Assembly (NCBI GenBank): GCA_020721875.1
Contig: DYLX01000007.1
Coordinates: 1 to 64,000 of the forward strand
Direction: 5' to 3'
Source: Leptospira biflexa
GTDB taxonomy: Bacteria > Spirochaetota > Spirochaetia > Treponematales > Rectinemataceae
Length of the DNA: 64,000 nucleotides
In this document: positions 8,719 through 18,242 of the stretch, in pieces
Position numbering within the stretch: position 1 is the first letter of the stretch
Layout: the number at the start of each line of letters is the position of its first letter
Program-made: the position numbers and the translations under genes
The notes under the pieces: model-generated
Seen by the model: the letters and a program-made list of their open reading frames with translations, nothing else
What the model was told of the DNA's origin: nothing
The model's database searches: none

Positions 8719-9750
8719 ATGAGTCAACACGAAATAACATCGAGTATCGAATTGCTGGACGACCAGGGGCACCTCGTTGAGGAAGGATGGGCTCGGCGCC
8801 CATTCTGGCGCTACGACAGGTCGCGCATTAAGGCACCCTGGTACCGTATCAAAGAATGGGATTACTACTGCGTGCTTTCGCAGAGCCGCGGCTACGGCAT
8901 CGCGCTGACAATATCTGATCTTGGCTACGCAGGGCTCTCGAGCGTCGTGTGGCTCGATTTCAACGCGCGTACCTTTGAGCCCCTCGACAGCCTCTCGCTG
9001 CTCACGCGGGGCAAGCTCGGATTCGCGCCCACTTCGGCGCGCGGCGATATCCACTTCCGCGACAACAAAATGAGTATCAGTTACGAGATCAGCGAGGGAG
9101 AGCGGCACATTCTCGCGGATTGCCCGACCTTCGGTGGCGGCAAGGGGCTCAGGTGCGACCTCAGGCTAATACAGGACCCTCGTGCCGACTCCATGAACAT
9201 CGCCACGTCCTGGAAAGAAAACCGCCGCGCCTTTTACTACAATCAGAAAATCAACTGCATGCCCGCGCGTGGCGAGGTCGTGGTCGGCAGCGACCATTTC
9301 CCATTCGAGCCGAGCGATGCTTTCGGAGTGCTCGATTGGGGCAGAGGATACTGGACCTATAAGAATCGGTGGTTCTGGGGCTCGGCTTCAGGACTCCATG
9401 AAGGCGTATCCTTAGGCTGGAATCTCGGTTACGGTTTCTCCGATCGAACTCCCGCGTCTGAAAATATGGTCTTCTACAATGGAAGAGCCCACAAGCTCGA
9501 AGAAATCGAGTTCAAAATCGACCCCGCGAACTATCTCGCGCCATGGACTATCACAAGCAGCGATAGACGATTTGAAATGACTTTCGAGCCAGTATTGAAC
9601 CGCCACAGCAACTTCAAGGTTTTCGTGCTCTCGTCGCGTCAGAATCAGCTCTTCGGGTACTACTCTGGGAAAATCATACTCGAAGACGGCCGCACCCTCC
9701 AGGTGGACCGGATGCTCGGCCTCGCCGAGGATGTAATGAATGCATGGTAA
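8719..9750 (+). CDS. DUF2804 domain protein
   Basis: A 343-residue soluble protein covering the whole DUF2804 family length, with family-like blocks GWARRPFWRYDRS near residue 25, a central FDARTFEPL-like strand segment and a Trp/Tyr-rich region (WGRGYWTYKNRWFWGSASG) around residue 215. The family has a lipocalin-like all-beta character and no established function. Monocistronic, with its own promoter 6 bases upstream. Confidence 0.8.
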   Translation: MSQHEITSSIELLDDQGHLVEEGWARRPFWRYDRSRIKAPWYRIKEWDYYCVLSQSRGYGIALTISDLGYAGLSSVVWLDFNARTFEPLDSLSLLTRGKLGFAPTSARGDIHFRDNKMSISYEISEGERHILADCPTFGGGKGLRCDLRLIQDPRADSMNIATSWKENRRAFYYNQKINCMPARGEVVVGSDHFPFEPSDAFGVLDWGRGYWTYKNRWFWGSASGLHEGVSLGWNLGYGFSDRTPASENMVFYNGRAHKLEEIEFKIDPANYLAPWTITSSDRRFEMTFEPVLNRHSNFKVFVLSSRQNQLFGYYSGKIILEDGRTLQVDRMLGLAEDVMNAW

Positions 9751-9933
9751 TTGAGAACCTATAGAGAGCATAAAACGCAAAGCGCTCGTTGCCCACAATG
9801 ACGAAAAGCGCGAACTCGCTGAGTCTGCCCCCTGTGCATGCTACGCCCGAGCGCGGACGGGACTGCGGAACAAAAACATGTTCCTCCTTGACTTCGAATG
9901 GCGCATCACTGAAAATTTCCAGCGGAGCAGCAC

Positions 9934-10167
9934 ATGCAAATTACCGTCGAGTACATCGGCTTTCTTAAAATTGAAGATGTCAAATCTGGCTCGATCGTCG
10001 AGTTTCCCGAGGGTACGTGCGCGGCCGACATCCTCGACCGCTTCAAGCTGACTGGGCCCTACCGCAAATTTATCATTCCTATCGTGAACGGCGAGCGTTC
10101 AGCCCAGGACCGAGCGCTGAAAGATGGCGACCGAGTCTTTATTTACCTGCCCGTGGGGGGAGGCTGA
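9934..10167 (+). CDS. ThiS/MoaD-like sulfur carrier protein
   Basis: 77 residues with a ubiquitin-like pattern and the C-terminal Gly-Gly (VGGG) that is adenylated and thiocarboxylated in ThiS and MoaD. The next gene, two bases downstream, encodes an E1-like adenylating enzyme, its natural partner. No thiamine or molybdopterin genes are nearby, so the pathway served is open. Confidence 0.85.
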   Translation: MQITVEYIGFLKIEDVKSGSIVEFPEGTCAADILDRFKLTGPYRKFIIPIVNGERSAQDRALKDGDRVFIYLPVGGG

Positions 10168-10169
10168 GC

Positions 10170-10898
10170 GTGGGCTCCGCGGTGTATGGGACGGGCGAGA
10201 ATCAGCGCGGCAAGCGTAGGCGGTCTTGGGCGGCGCCAGCGGGTGGCGGCGACGCAGGCAGAGGGCGCGGAATTAGTGCGCAGGGCGCCATAACAGGTTG
10301 GCTTAAGCGCAACCCGCCCGAGCTGGGAGGCATTGGTGGCGCGCGGGTGGGAATTGTGGGGCTCGGGGGGCTTGGGTCGAACGTTGCGATGATGCTCGCG
10401 AGGGCGGGCGTCGGGGCGCTCCGACTTGCCGATTTTGATTGCGTCGAGCCCGAAAACCTCAATCGGCAGCACTACTCGCCTGGCCACATCGGCCTCCTCA
10501 AAACCAAAGCGCTGGCTTCTCAGTTGCGCAAAATCAACCCCGAAATCGAGCTCGACCTCTGGCCGCGGCGCATCGAGGAATCCGACCTCTCCGCCTTCGG
10601 CGCGAACTGCAAAGTCGTGGTCGAAGCGGTTGATGACGTGGCGACGAAATCGATGATCATGAACTGGTTCCTGGGGCGCCGATCTGCGCCCTGGCTCGTC
10701 ACTGCCTCCGGACTTGGCGGCATCGCACCCGCCAATACCATCCGCACCGCATCGCTGGCTGAACGAATCGTCGCCTGTGGCGATTTCTCAACACCCTCTG
10801 ATTCCGAAACCGGAGTGTGCGCCCCGCGGGTCATGCTCGTGGCATCGCACCAAGCGCTCGCCGTCCTGAGAATCCTGGCAGAATTGGACCCAGTTTGA
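10170..10898 (+). CDS. ThiF/HesA/MoeB-family adenylating (E1-like) enzyme
   Basis: The GTG at 10170 follows GGGGGGAGGC and begins two bases after the carrier's stop; this gives 242 residues. After a basic, poorly conserved N terminus come the nucleotide motif GIVGLGGLGSN (~residue 68), the D in RLADFDCVEPENLNRQ and the KT/INP region, all typical of ThiF family 2. The paired CxxC zinc motif of MoeB is absent, as is usual in that subfamily. It should adenylate the C-terminal Gly of the preceding carrier. Confidence 0.85.
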   Translation: MGSAVYGTGENQRGKRRRSWAAPAGGGDAGRGRGISAQGAITGWLKRNPPELGGIGGARVGIVGLGGLGSNVAMMLARAGVGALRLADFDCVEPENLNRQHYSPGHIGLLKTKALASQLRKINPEIELDLWPRRIEESDLSAFGANCKVVVEAVDDVATKSMIMNWFLGRRSAPWLVTASGLGGIAPANTIRTASLAERIVACGDFSTPSDSETGVCAPRVMLVASHQALAVLRILAELDPV

Positions 10899-10932
10899 AA
10901 ACACCCGCATATTATAGAGCAAGGAGCACACC

Positions 10933-11268
10933 ATGATCGAACACCTTTATCAATTTACACAAACTAACGATTTTACTATGGAAAAAGTTATCGACGATGA
11001 ACATGTGAACATCAATCATATCGTTGTACAGCCGGGCGGCACGGTCCCCGTCCATGTCGCCAACTCACATGTGTACCAGATTGTAGTGCGCGGTACGCTG
11101 AGCCTCAGTCTAGAAGACGGCGCTGCCCACCAGTATCCAGCGGGGAACGTCATCGCGGTGCCTTTTAACACCAAGATGGCCATCCGCAACGAGGGCAGCG
11201 AAACCCTCGAATTCTTCGTGGTCAAAGCGCCTAACCCTCGCGACATGCCCGCGGTGAAGAAGATTTAA
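10933..11268 (+). CDS. Cupin-domain protein
   Basis: 111 residues, single cupin barrel. Motif 1 (PGGTVPVHVANSHVYQIVVRG) has two His, and motif 2 (YPAGNVIAVPFNTKMAIRN) has the usual PxG form but no His, so the metal site may be incomplete. AAGGAG precedes the ATG. Many such small cupins bind metals or small ligands; no specific role can be assigned. It is 34 bases after the ThiF-like gene and may be cotranscribed with it. Confidence 0.8.
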   Translation: MIEHLYQFTQTNDFTMEKVIDDEHVNINHIVVQPGGTVPVHVANSHVYQIVVRGTLSLSLEDGAAHQYPAGNVIAVPFNTKMAIRNEGSETLEFFVVKAPNPRDMPAVKKI

Positions 11269-11305
11269 AATTTTTTATGCGCTGGTCTGCACTATGGCAG
11301 CATTA

Positions 11306-12763
11306 TCATGCGGTCACTTCCGAAATCCACGCAAGCGCGGAAGCATACATGGTCCTCTTCTTCTCATAGGCTCGGAAAAGATCCCTATCCGGCTCGAAGA
11401 TCTCGACTTCTTCTTTATCTCTGCGCTTTGATTCCAAAATCGATCTTGCCGTATCAAGACCCTCTTGGAGTGAAAGAGCCATCAGCGCATCACCATATGC
11501 CGCGTTTGTCCGCTTAAATCTTTTCAGTGTAAGCCCTGTCACATTCGCGATAATGTGCGCGAATGCCGGGTTGGAGGTCAACCCGCCAGAGATATGCGCA
11601 AATAAAGGGACGGATGCTATTTTTGACAATTTCCCGCAGAGATCATATATTTCACATCCCATCGCCTCAGCACCCGCCCGCCAGAAATCTTCCTTTGTAG
11701 TCGCGCTGCTCATACCATACCACAGCACTCTATACTCAGTGTTCTGGTACGGAAGACGCGCGCCGTCGAGGAAAGGAACCATAAGTAAGTCGCTCTTCCG
11801 CGATGGATCGATTTCGGCCGTCCTCTCGTCGAATCCAAGCGTTCTGTTGAGCCACTCCAGATAGCGTCCGCCCGATGAAGTTGCGCCACCCAATCGGTAG
11901 GTCCCCGGCAGAATGGATGGTCCTGTCAGAAAGCCGGGTATCTCACTGTAGGTTCCGGTCGTGTAGAGCGTTGAAACTGTCGAACCAAACACAAAAAGAA
12001 GGCTTCCTGGGTCGAACGCTCCGCATGCGAAAGCTTCCGCGTTGATATCGCAGGCCCCCACACTTACTGGTATCCCTGCGGGGAGCCCCGTCAGGCAGGC
12101 TGCATCTTTTCTGACCGCTCCGAGACGCTCGAGGGGAGACCGCAGAGGAGGAAATTTTTGAAGATCTATCCCGAGCTGGGCGAACAGTTCGCCGGGATAT
12201 TCTCCATTGCGCATATCGAGCAGGTGTGCACCCGCCGCGGTTGGCCTGTCCCACACATATTCGCCTGTCAGCCATGAGGCGACGAAATTTGAACTCTCCA
12301 CGAAATACTTCGATTGATTAAAGATTTCAGGTTCATTCTCTTTCAGCCACAGTATCTTGGGCAGAATCGAGTGGGAGGTGAATCCGGAACCGCACACAGA
12401 GGCCATGGTTTCCTTCGGAAGGGAGGCGTTAAGTCGATCGATCTGCCGTGCAGCCCTCGTATCGATCCCATAGAGGATCGCGTTGCGGAGCGGCTTGCGC
12501 GCGGCATCGATGGGCACGAAGCTCGCACAGACGGAGCTTATGCACACTCCTTCAGCGCGTGATACAATCTCCGCACCGAGTTTGTTAATAGCATGCAGGA
12601 ATCCATTGAACCACTGACGCTCTGCGTCTATTTCAAAAAATCCCGGGCGGGGAGATTCCATGGAAATCGGAATAGCTATATTTTTCAAAAGCGCACCGCA
12701 ATCATCAATTGCTGCGGCTTTTATTGATGAAGTACCGAAATCGAATCCCAAATAGATTGCCAT
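11306..12763 (-). CDS. FGGY-family carbohydrate kinase
   Basis: 485 residues with the actin-like ATPase fold: phosphate-1 loop YLGFDFGTSSIKAA at the N terminus, the mid-protein GACDINAEAFACG (catalytic Asp region) and SGGLTSNPAFAHIIANVTG (adenosine loop) near residue 395. Closest in general look to xylulokinase-type enzymes, but substrate cannot be read. It is the last gene of a minus-strand operon with an RbsABC-type transporter, so it probably phosphorylates the imported sugar or polyol. Confidence 0.88.
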   Translation of the reverse strand: MAIYLGFDFGTSSIKAAAIDDCGALLKNIAIPISMESPRPGFFEIDAERQWFNGFLHAINKLGAEIVSRAEGVCISSVCASFVPIDAARKPLRNAILYGIDTRAARQIDRLNASLPKETMASVCGSGFTSHSILPKILWLKENEPEIFNQSKYFVESSNFVASWLTGEYVWDRPTAAGAHLLDMRNGEYPGELFAQLGIDLQKFPPLRSPLERLGAVRKDAACLTGLPAGIPVSVGACDINAEAFACGAFDPGSLLFVFGSTVSTLYTTGTYSEIPGFLTGPSILPGTYRLGGATSSGGRYLEWLNRTLGFDERTAEIDPSRKSDLLMVPFLDGARLPYQNTEYRVLWYGMSSATTKEDFWRAGAEAMGCEIYDLCGKLSKIASVPLFAHISGGLTSNPAFAHIIANVTGLTLKRFKRTNAAYGDALMALSLQEGLDTARSILESKRRDKEEVEIFEPDRDLFRAYEKKRTMYASALAWISEVTA

Positions 12764-12855
12764 GTCGCTTGCTCCGCTCCGACGATTTCAAAATAGCAGT
12801 TCCCCCAGCGCCTCACAACCGGAGAACGCCGGGGAAGCTCTTATCTCAAGCGTTA

Positions 12856-13779
12856 TTATGGCAAGGTATTCTTGTCTACGAGAGGCGCATCCATGTAGAT
12901 AATCTTCAGGGGAGCAGCCTGCGCAACTGGTAGCTTCTTGACTACGATCTTGTCTACCAGTTCAATAGCCTTGGCGGCCATATCCTCGAAGGGCTGGGCG
13001 ATAGTAGCGGTCATTTTACCATCTTTTATCCTGGTGAAAGTCTCTTTGTTGCCATCGACACCGGTCACAATGACATTCTTCAGCCCATGTTCCTGGATCA
13101 CATCTCCAGCAACATACGCGAGCGCATCGAACGCGCACCACACACCATCGATCTTATCGCCGAACCGTGTGACAAAGGTTTCCATGGCGTTGCGGGTATC
13201 GGCAAGGAATGTCTGCGGCGAAGTAATCGTATATTCGCCGAGCACTTTGATTCCAGGATACTCGGAAAGTTCGACATCGAACACTTTGCCTCTGCGGCGG
13301 GTACCGTAGTGCTTTTCGAACTTGATGACGATGATATTCCCTTTCCCTCCCAATTTATCCATGAAGTATGTTGATATCTTCGCGCCCATAACGAAGTTGT
13401 CCGCCGTGATGTCCGCCACCACTCCATCGACATAGCCCGAATCGATGGTGATGACGGGAATCCCCGCCTTGAACGCCTCATTGAGCGCATCCTGCACTTC
13501 GAGAGGGTGTGCGTGCGCGAGAACGATGGCCTGCACCTTTCTCTGGACGAGGTTCTGCAGCTGGTCGGCCTGCGTCTTCACCGATCCTGCGGAATTAAGC
13601 ATGATCGGATTCCAGCCCTTTGCCTTCGAGTACTTTTCAAACGCGTTCGCCGCTCTAGCGGTGGCCTCGTTCGCAAAGTTCGTGGCGATGAACCCTACGG
13701 TGAGCCCTTGTGCGGCCGCTGAGAAGATGAGGCTGAATGTCAGCAATACCGCATACACAAACATAAAATGTCGCTTCAT
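12856..13779 (-). CDS. Sugar ABC transporter periplasmic binding protein (RbsB-like)
   Basis: 307 residues with a Sec signal peptide (about 1-23, ending SAAAQ) and a type I periplasmic-binding fold: start GLTVGFIATNFANEATARAA, domain-crossing VITIDSGY and late VIVTGVDGN. It delivers a sugar or polyol to the permease and ATPase encoded just upstream in the operon. A 92-base gap separates it from the kinase gene. Confidence 0.9.
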   Translation of the reverse strand: MKRHFMFVYAVLLTFSLIFSAAAQGLTVGFIATNFANEATARAANAFEKYSKAKGWNPIMLNSAGSVKTQADQLQNLVQRKVQAIVLAHAHPLEVQDALNEAFKAGIPVITIDSGYVDGVVADITADNFVMGAKISTYFMDKLGGKGNIIVIKFEKHYGTRRRGKVFDVELSEYPGIKVLGEYTITSPQTFLADTRNAMETFVTRFGDKIDGVWCAFDALAYVAGDVIQEHGLKNVIVTGVDGNKETFTRIKDGKMTATIAQPFEDMAAKAIELVDKIVVKKLPVAQAAPLKIIYMDAPLVDKNTLP

Positions 13780-13803
13780 ATGCTCCTCCTTCGAACAATA
13801 TTG

Positions 13804-14745
13804 CTATGCACCCATTCGCTTAGACTGAATGGATGAAATAACCACCGCGAGAATGATGATGAGACCTTTTACGATATCCTGCGTAAAGTATTGGGCACCC
13901 ATGAGCGTGAGCCCATTGTTCAGGACACCGATGATAAGGGCGCCGACAAATGTGCCGATTGGGCTTGCCCGCCCCACTGTATAGACTGTTTGGCCAAGCA
14001 GGACGATCGCGAAGCCTTCCATGAGAAATCCGCCAGCCCCTTCCGGATTCGCCGCACCGAGCCGCGCGGTCAACAGGATACCGGTCAACGCCGCGGAAAA
14101 ACTGCAGATGACCAGCCCGAGCACCTTGTAGAATTTGATATTGATGCCGCTGATGTATGCCGCGCTCGCATTTCCTCCCGTCGCTTTCAGGTTCGATCCC
14201 GCGACGGTCTTGTTCACAAACACGTGAAATACCGCAAGATCAAGTAGCATTATTATGACGAGCACAGGTATGGCGCCGATGCGTCCTCGTCCGAGATACA
14301 GGAAGCCTGGGGGTAGACCCGAGTAGAACGAAACCCCTTTCGTATACATATAGATAAGACCATTGGCAACAATCCCCGTGGCGAGGGTTGTAATCAGGGA
14401 GGGAATTCCCACCTTCGTCACAAGGGTTCCATTCATCGTGCCGAAGGCCACACCTCCCAGCAAGACCAGAAAGATGGCGACTAGCGGATTCATTCCGTGG
14501 ATAATGAGCCCTGCCACGAGCACACTGCTCAGGCTGGCCAGATTCGCGAACGAAAGGTCGAGCTCACCCACAATGAGCACCATGGTGAAGCCCTGCGCGA
14601 TGATCATGAGCAGCGCGATCTGAGTCAGGATATTGATCAGGTTGTTTGACTCAATGAATCCGGGGACGACTATCGCAAACACGAGAAACAGTAGCGCAAG
14701 GGCGATCACTGTCCCAAACTGGGTAAAGAATTTATTCACATTCAT
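13804..14745 (-). CDS. Sugar ABC transporter permease (RbsC-like)
   Basis: 313 residues, 8-10 hydrophobic segments, with conserved segments ELDLSFANLASLSSV and the cytoplasmic GGNASAAYISGINIKFYK, which resembles the ATPase-contact loop of RbsC-type permeases. The start codon overlaps the end of the ATPase gene by four bases (ATGA), so translation is coupled. Confidence 0.92.
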   Translation of the reverse strand: MNVNKFFTQFGTVIALALLFLVFAIVVPGFIESNNLINILTQIALLMIIAQGFTMVLIVGELDLSFANLASLSSVLVAGLIIHGMNPLVAIFLVLLGGVAFGTMNGTLVTKVGIPSLITTLATGIVANGLIYMYTKGVSFYSGLPPGFLYLGRGRIGAIPVLVIIMLLDLAVFHVFVNKTVAGSNLKATGGNASAAYISGINIKFYKVLGLVICSFSAALTGILLTARLGAANPEGAGGFLMEGFAIVLLGQTVYTVGRASPIGTFVGALIIGVLNNGLTLMGAQYFTQDIVKGLIIILAVVISSIQSKRMGA

Positions 14746-16259
14746 GGAAGCACCTCAGCAGTTTTCTCGGCATTCCTGCCCAGCATGGCTTGCAGGATTT
14801 TTTCGCTGTCGAATGGCCTTTCGAACTCGCCCACGACGCATGATTGGTACATTGCGTAGATTCTGTCGGAAATCGCGAGCAGCTCCCGCAGATCGGAACT
14901 GATAAACCAGATGCCTGCCCCCTGCGACGCGAGCCGCTCCATGATCCGGTAGATCTCGCTCTTCGTTTCCACATCGATCCCCTGGGTTGGCTCATCGAAG
15001 ATCCACAATTTCGCGTTCGCATCGAACCACTTCCCCAAGGATACCTTCTGCTGATTGCCACCGCTCAGCGTCCCGACCGATTGGGCAGGCGAGAACACCT
15101 TGATCGAAAGGTCCTTGATTATCTCTGCGCAGCGGGCATTAATTCTCTTCTCGCTCCGGAATCCCAACCTGGAAAGATAAGAGAGCCTTGAAAATGAGAG
15201 GTTCTCTTTCACGTCGAAAGTGGGGATGAGGCCCTCGTTCCTCCTGTCTTCCGGGATCATAACGATGCCATTCTTGATGGCAAATTCCGGATTCTTCGGG
15301 ACAAACGCAGAACTCTCAAGAGTCACCATGAAAGAATCCTCCGCGGGTCCAGCCATCACCGTTTTCGCCAATTTAGATCTCCCCGAACCGACCAAGCCGG
15401 CAAATCCAACAATTTCCTTCGAATGAATGATGACACTGTCCGTACCTTGATTCGCCGCGATCCTCGATTTTCCCATCTTCTTGAATTCGATCCGTAACAT
15501 CTCGCGCTCAGGGGTTAGGAATGTCTTCGGGTACTGCTGCCCAAGGTCCTTCGCGATCATCAGCTTGATAATTTCCTGTTCATTGATGTCGCACACCTTC
15601 ACGGTTTTCACTTTCTCGCCATTTCTGAGAACACTCACTCTATCCGCAAGCCGCATCACCTCCGATAGATGGTGAGTGATATAGATAATGGAAGTACCGG
15701 ACTCCTTCAAATCGCGTATCAGTTTGAAAAGTGTCTCACACTCTTTTATGCTGAGGGGAGCTGTGGGCTCATCAAAAATGATGATCTCTGGCGAGCGGAA
15801 AAGTATCTTCAATATCGAAAGCATTTCCTGCATGCCGCTGCCCAGACTGGAAACTGGACTCTCCATATCGAGTTCGAGCCCATATTTCTTCATGAAATCC
15901 AAGGCTTTCTTTCTCATCTCATTCTTTCTCAAGAATCCAAGCGAGCTCATTTCCTGGCCGAGAAATAAATTGTTTATACCAGAGTAGAACGGAATCAGTT
16001 CTCTTTCCTGATGCACTACACCTATGTACGAAGAAGCTTCTCTCGGAGAAGGGAATCTCATTTCTGAATTTTTAAGAAAGATTTTACCGGAAGTCGGCTG
16101 ATAGACGCCAGCGAGTATTTTTACAAAAGTCGATTTCCCTGCACCATTTTCGCCAACGATGGCGTGTAATTCTCCTTTTTTGAGATCGAAGTCGACATTG
16201 TGGAGCGCCAGTACTCCGGGAAACTGTTTTGACAGACCTTCCGTCCGAAGACTTTCCAT
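14742..16259 (-). CDS. Sugar ABC transporter ATPase, two domains (RbsA-like)
   Basis: 505 residues with two ABC modules. The first has Walker [13 protein letters not shown] (~35) and a degenerate signature (SSLGSGMQEM); the second has Walker A-like GSGRSKLAK (~290), the clean signature [14 protein letters not shown] and the IFDEPTQGID Walker B. This one-active-signature pattern is normal for RbsA/MglA. Upstream partner: BtpA gene, 10 bases away. Confidence 0.93.
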   Translation of the reverse strand: MESLRTEGLSKQFPGVLALHNVDFDLKKGELHAIVGENGAGKSTFVKILAGVYQPTSGKIFLKNSEMRFPSPREASSYIGVVHQERELIPFYSGINNLFLGQEMSSLGFLRKNEMRKKALDFMKKYGLELDMESPVSSLGSGMQEMLSILKILFRSPEIIIFDEPTAPLSIKECETLFKLIRDLKESGTSIIYITHHLSEVMRLADRVSVLRNGEKVKTVKVCDINEQEIIKLMIAKDLGQQYPKTFLTPEREMLRIEFKKMGKSRIAANQGTDSVIIHSKEIVGFAGLVGSGRSKLAKTVMAGPAEDSFMVTLESSAFVPKNPEFAIKNGIVMIPEDRRNEGLIPTFDVKENLSFSRLSYLSRLGFRSEKRINARCAEIIKDLSIKVFSPAQSVGTLSGGNQQKVSLGKWFDANAKLWIFDEPTQGIDVETKSEIYRIMERLASQGAGIWFISSDLRELLAISDRIYAMYQSCVVGEFERPFDSEKILQAMLGRNAEKTAEVLP

Positions 16260-16269
16260 AGGATATCCT

Positions 16270-17091
16270 TTATGCCTGCCCTCTCATGGACCTGATCTTC
16301 TTCATAAATATCTTGGCCCGCTCGGGGTCGATCGGTCTGAAGGTGTCCCCATCGACTTTGAGCGATGTGCCCACGATGAACGCGTCGCCATAGGGGTACA
16401 TGGACTCGAGGTTTTCAATGGATACTCCAGTGCCGATGACCACCGGTGTCGTTCCCGCCGCGGCATTTCTGGCCTGCTCTAAATCTGCAATATCTATTTC
16501 ACTGCCGGCGGTCGTTCCTGCGAGACAGACCGCGTCCGCCAAACCAAATTTTATTGCACCGCGTGCGATATCGTAGGTGCTTCGATTGCCAAGAGGCGCA
16601 GTATGACCAGATATGTTCGCGAATATGGCCAATTTCGAACCCAACTGCATTTTGTATCGCTGTAGCATTCCCGCGTCAGGACTAACTATGCCCCAATCGG
16701 ACGCGAAGACCCACGATAGAAAGATCCTCACAAAATTCGCTTCTACTGCTTCCCCAACGGATATCGCGGCGAGAGGATCGGCGAGCACGGAGACTCCGAA
16801 AGGCTTTCCGAACTTCTGGCTGATCTCGGAAACGAGTCGCGTCATTGCGGCCACCGTGTACTTGGAGACATCGGACAAATAGGGTCTGTCCCCCTCATTA
16901 CTGAACATGAAACCGTCGAACCCAGCCTCGGCGAGCGCCTCGGCATCTCTCAGTGCAATATCTCGAACTCGTTTCAGCCCGCCTGCGACATCGAACATTG
17001 GTGTGCCGGGAAGCGCAGGGAAATGTACCATTCCAAACACCGGCTTCTTCACATTCACGATTTTTTCGAGCACAGCGAATGCCTCACTCAT
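16270..17091 (-). CDS. BtpA/SgcQ-family TIM-barrel protein
   Basis: 273 residues from the ATG at 17091, which has GGAGGAG upstream; a longer frame would start at TTG. The blocks FGMVHFPALPGTP, AEAGFDGFMFSNEGD and VVIGTGVSIENLE identify the BtpA family, which includes SgcQ of cryptic sugar operons. Its enzymatic role is not established; presence among sugar transporter and kinase genes fits a catabolic aldolase- or isomerase-like function. The start overlaps the regulator's stop by eight bases (ATGAGTGA). Confidence 0.85.
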   Translation of the reverse strand: MSEAFAVLEKIVNVKKPVFGMVHFPALPGTPMFDVAGGLKRVRDIALRDAEALAEAGFDGFMFSNEGDRPYLSDVSKYTVAAMTRLVSEISQKFGKPFGVSVLADPLAAISVGEAVEANFVRIFLSWVFASDWGIVSPDAGMLQRYKMQLGSKLAIFANISGHTAPLGNRSTYDIARGAIKFGLADAVCLAGTTAGSEIDIADLEQARNAAAGTTPVVIGTGVSIENLESMYPYGDAFIVGTSLKVDGDTFRPIDPERAKIFMKKIRSMRGQA

Positions 17092-18040
17092 GGTCTCTCT
17101 CCTCCATTGCAAGAATTGTTTCGCACGTAATAGCGTCAGAGACTATTACATTGACTATTTTAGATTTTAGTGCAGACTGCAGAACTCTGATCTTGGAAGC
17201 TCCGCCGGCGATACCGATCCTCATAGGGATATTTGCTAATTTTTCTACGGGAATTGACATCATTCGTTTATTGATGTTGTTGTTGAGAACAGTGCCGGAT
17301 TTGTCGATGAAACGACCCAAAATGTCTCCGACAGCCCCTTCCTTCTTGATATCCGCCAAAAGCACTTCACTCTTTCGAAGCTGCGGGTAGCTGGAAGCCT
17401 CGACTTCTCCACCAAGGGAGAATACCGCCATATCCAGCGAATCCCATTTATGCAGGATCTCTTCAATAAGCGGTTCGCGCATGAGCTTATTTTTCAACTC
17501 TTCGCTGCTAAGCAGTGCGGGACAAGGCATGAGCGAAAAATCGCAGTGGAGCTTCGATGCCGCAGTACTCAGGAGCCTATTCACTTCATACGCCAGGCCA
17601 CCTATGCTCCATCCTCCCATAAGCGGTATGAGCGTAATTCCCGATCTGAACTGGCGCGGATCGATTGCCTCCACAAATTCGTACATCGTGCTGCCCGGTC
17701 CCATGCCGATCGCAGATCCGGGAAGAACCTGGTCCATCAGATAATCGCAGGCCGCTTTGCCCAGGAGTTTCTTCAAATACTCGGCGTTCGGGCTGTCCGG
17801 CGTCGCGACGATTATTGCATCGCTCAAGCCATAGGCATCTTTCATCGCGCGCGTGAGATTGGCCGTTTTATGTTCAACATCGACGATTTTTACTTCTATC
17901 AGCCCGGAGTTGAGAGCTTCCGAAAGAATTCTGGAGACTGTGGCGATGGAGATCCTAAGCATCTCTGAGATTTGTTTCTGCTGTAATTTTTTGTAGTAAT
18001 AAAGCTCGGTCACTTTTATCATCAAGGCATAGTCATGCAT
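17084..18040 (-). CDS. SorC-family sugar-sensing transcriptional regulator
   Basis: 318 residues from the ATG at 18040, chosen because GGAG lies five bases before it; the open frame extends 16 residues further without a ribosome site. The N terminus is a helix-turn-helix (KKLQQKQISEMLRISIATVSRIL), the rest a sugar-phosphate-binding domain (e.g. IGMGPGSTMYEFV). First gene of the operon it presumably controls. Confidence 0.88.
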   Translation of the reverse strand: MHDYALMIKVTELYYYKKLQQKQISEMLRISIATVSRILSEALNSGLIEVKIVDVEHKTANLTRAMKDAYGLSDAIIVATPDSPNAEYLKKLLGKAACDYLMDQVLPGSAIGMGPGSTMYEFVEAIDPRQFRSGITLIPLMGGWSIGGLAYEVNRLLSTAASKLHCDFSLMPCPALLSSEELKNKLMREPLIEEILHKWDSLDMAVFSLGGEVEASSYPQLRKSEVLLADIKKEGAVGDILGRFIDKSGTVLNNNINKRMMSIPVEKLANIPMRIGIAGGASKIRVLQSALKSKIVNVIVSDAITCETILAMEERDHE

Positions 18041-18050
18041 AAAAACTCCA

Positions 18051-18122
18051 TGTGGGTGAAAATATTTGCCGCAATTTTTTTCACACATTGCTAAGCATAT
18101 GCCCTGTTTTCTGATCTGTCAA
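18051..18122 (-). promoter_or_regulatory. Promoter and candidate SorC operator
   Basis: On the minus strand TTGACA (18117-18122) is 17 bases from TATGCT (18094-18099). Between this and the start codon lies an imperfect inverted repeat with arms TGTGTGAAAA and TTTTCACCCACA (18051-18087), well placed for control by the operon's own regulator. Promoter directly seen; regulator binding inferred. Confidence 0.6.
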
Positions 18123-18242
18123 GTTTTTTCTCACTGCGATTCGACTTCGTTCGCTTCCGGACTGAGGCGGAACATATGAAACATCTCCGTCTTTTATACC
18201 TCTTAGAGATACAGCCTGCCCCACGGGATATTTATATCTTCT

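Noticed and set aside
9751..9933. A TPP riboswitch before the ThiS-like gene
   Set aside because: No CUGAGA-type or other conserved thi-box sequence is found in the region.
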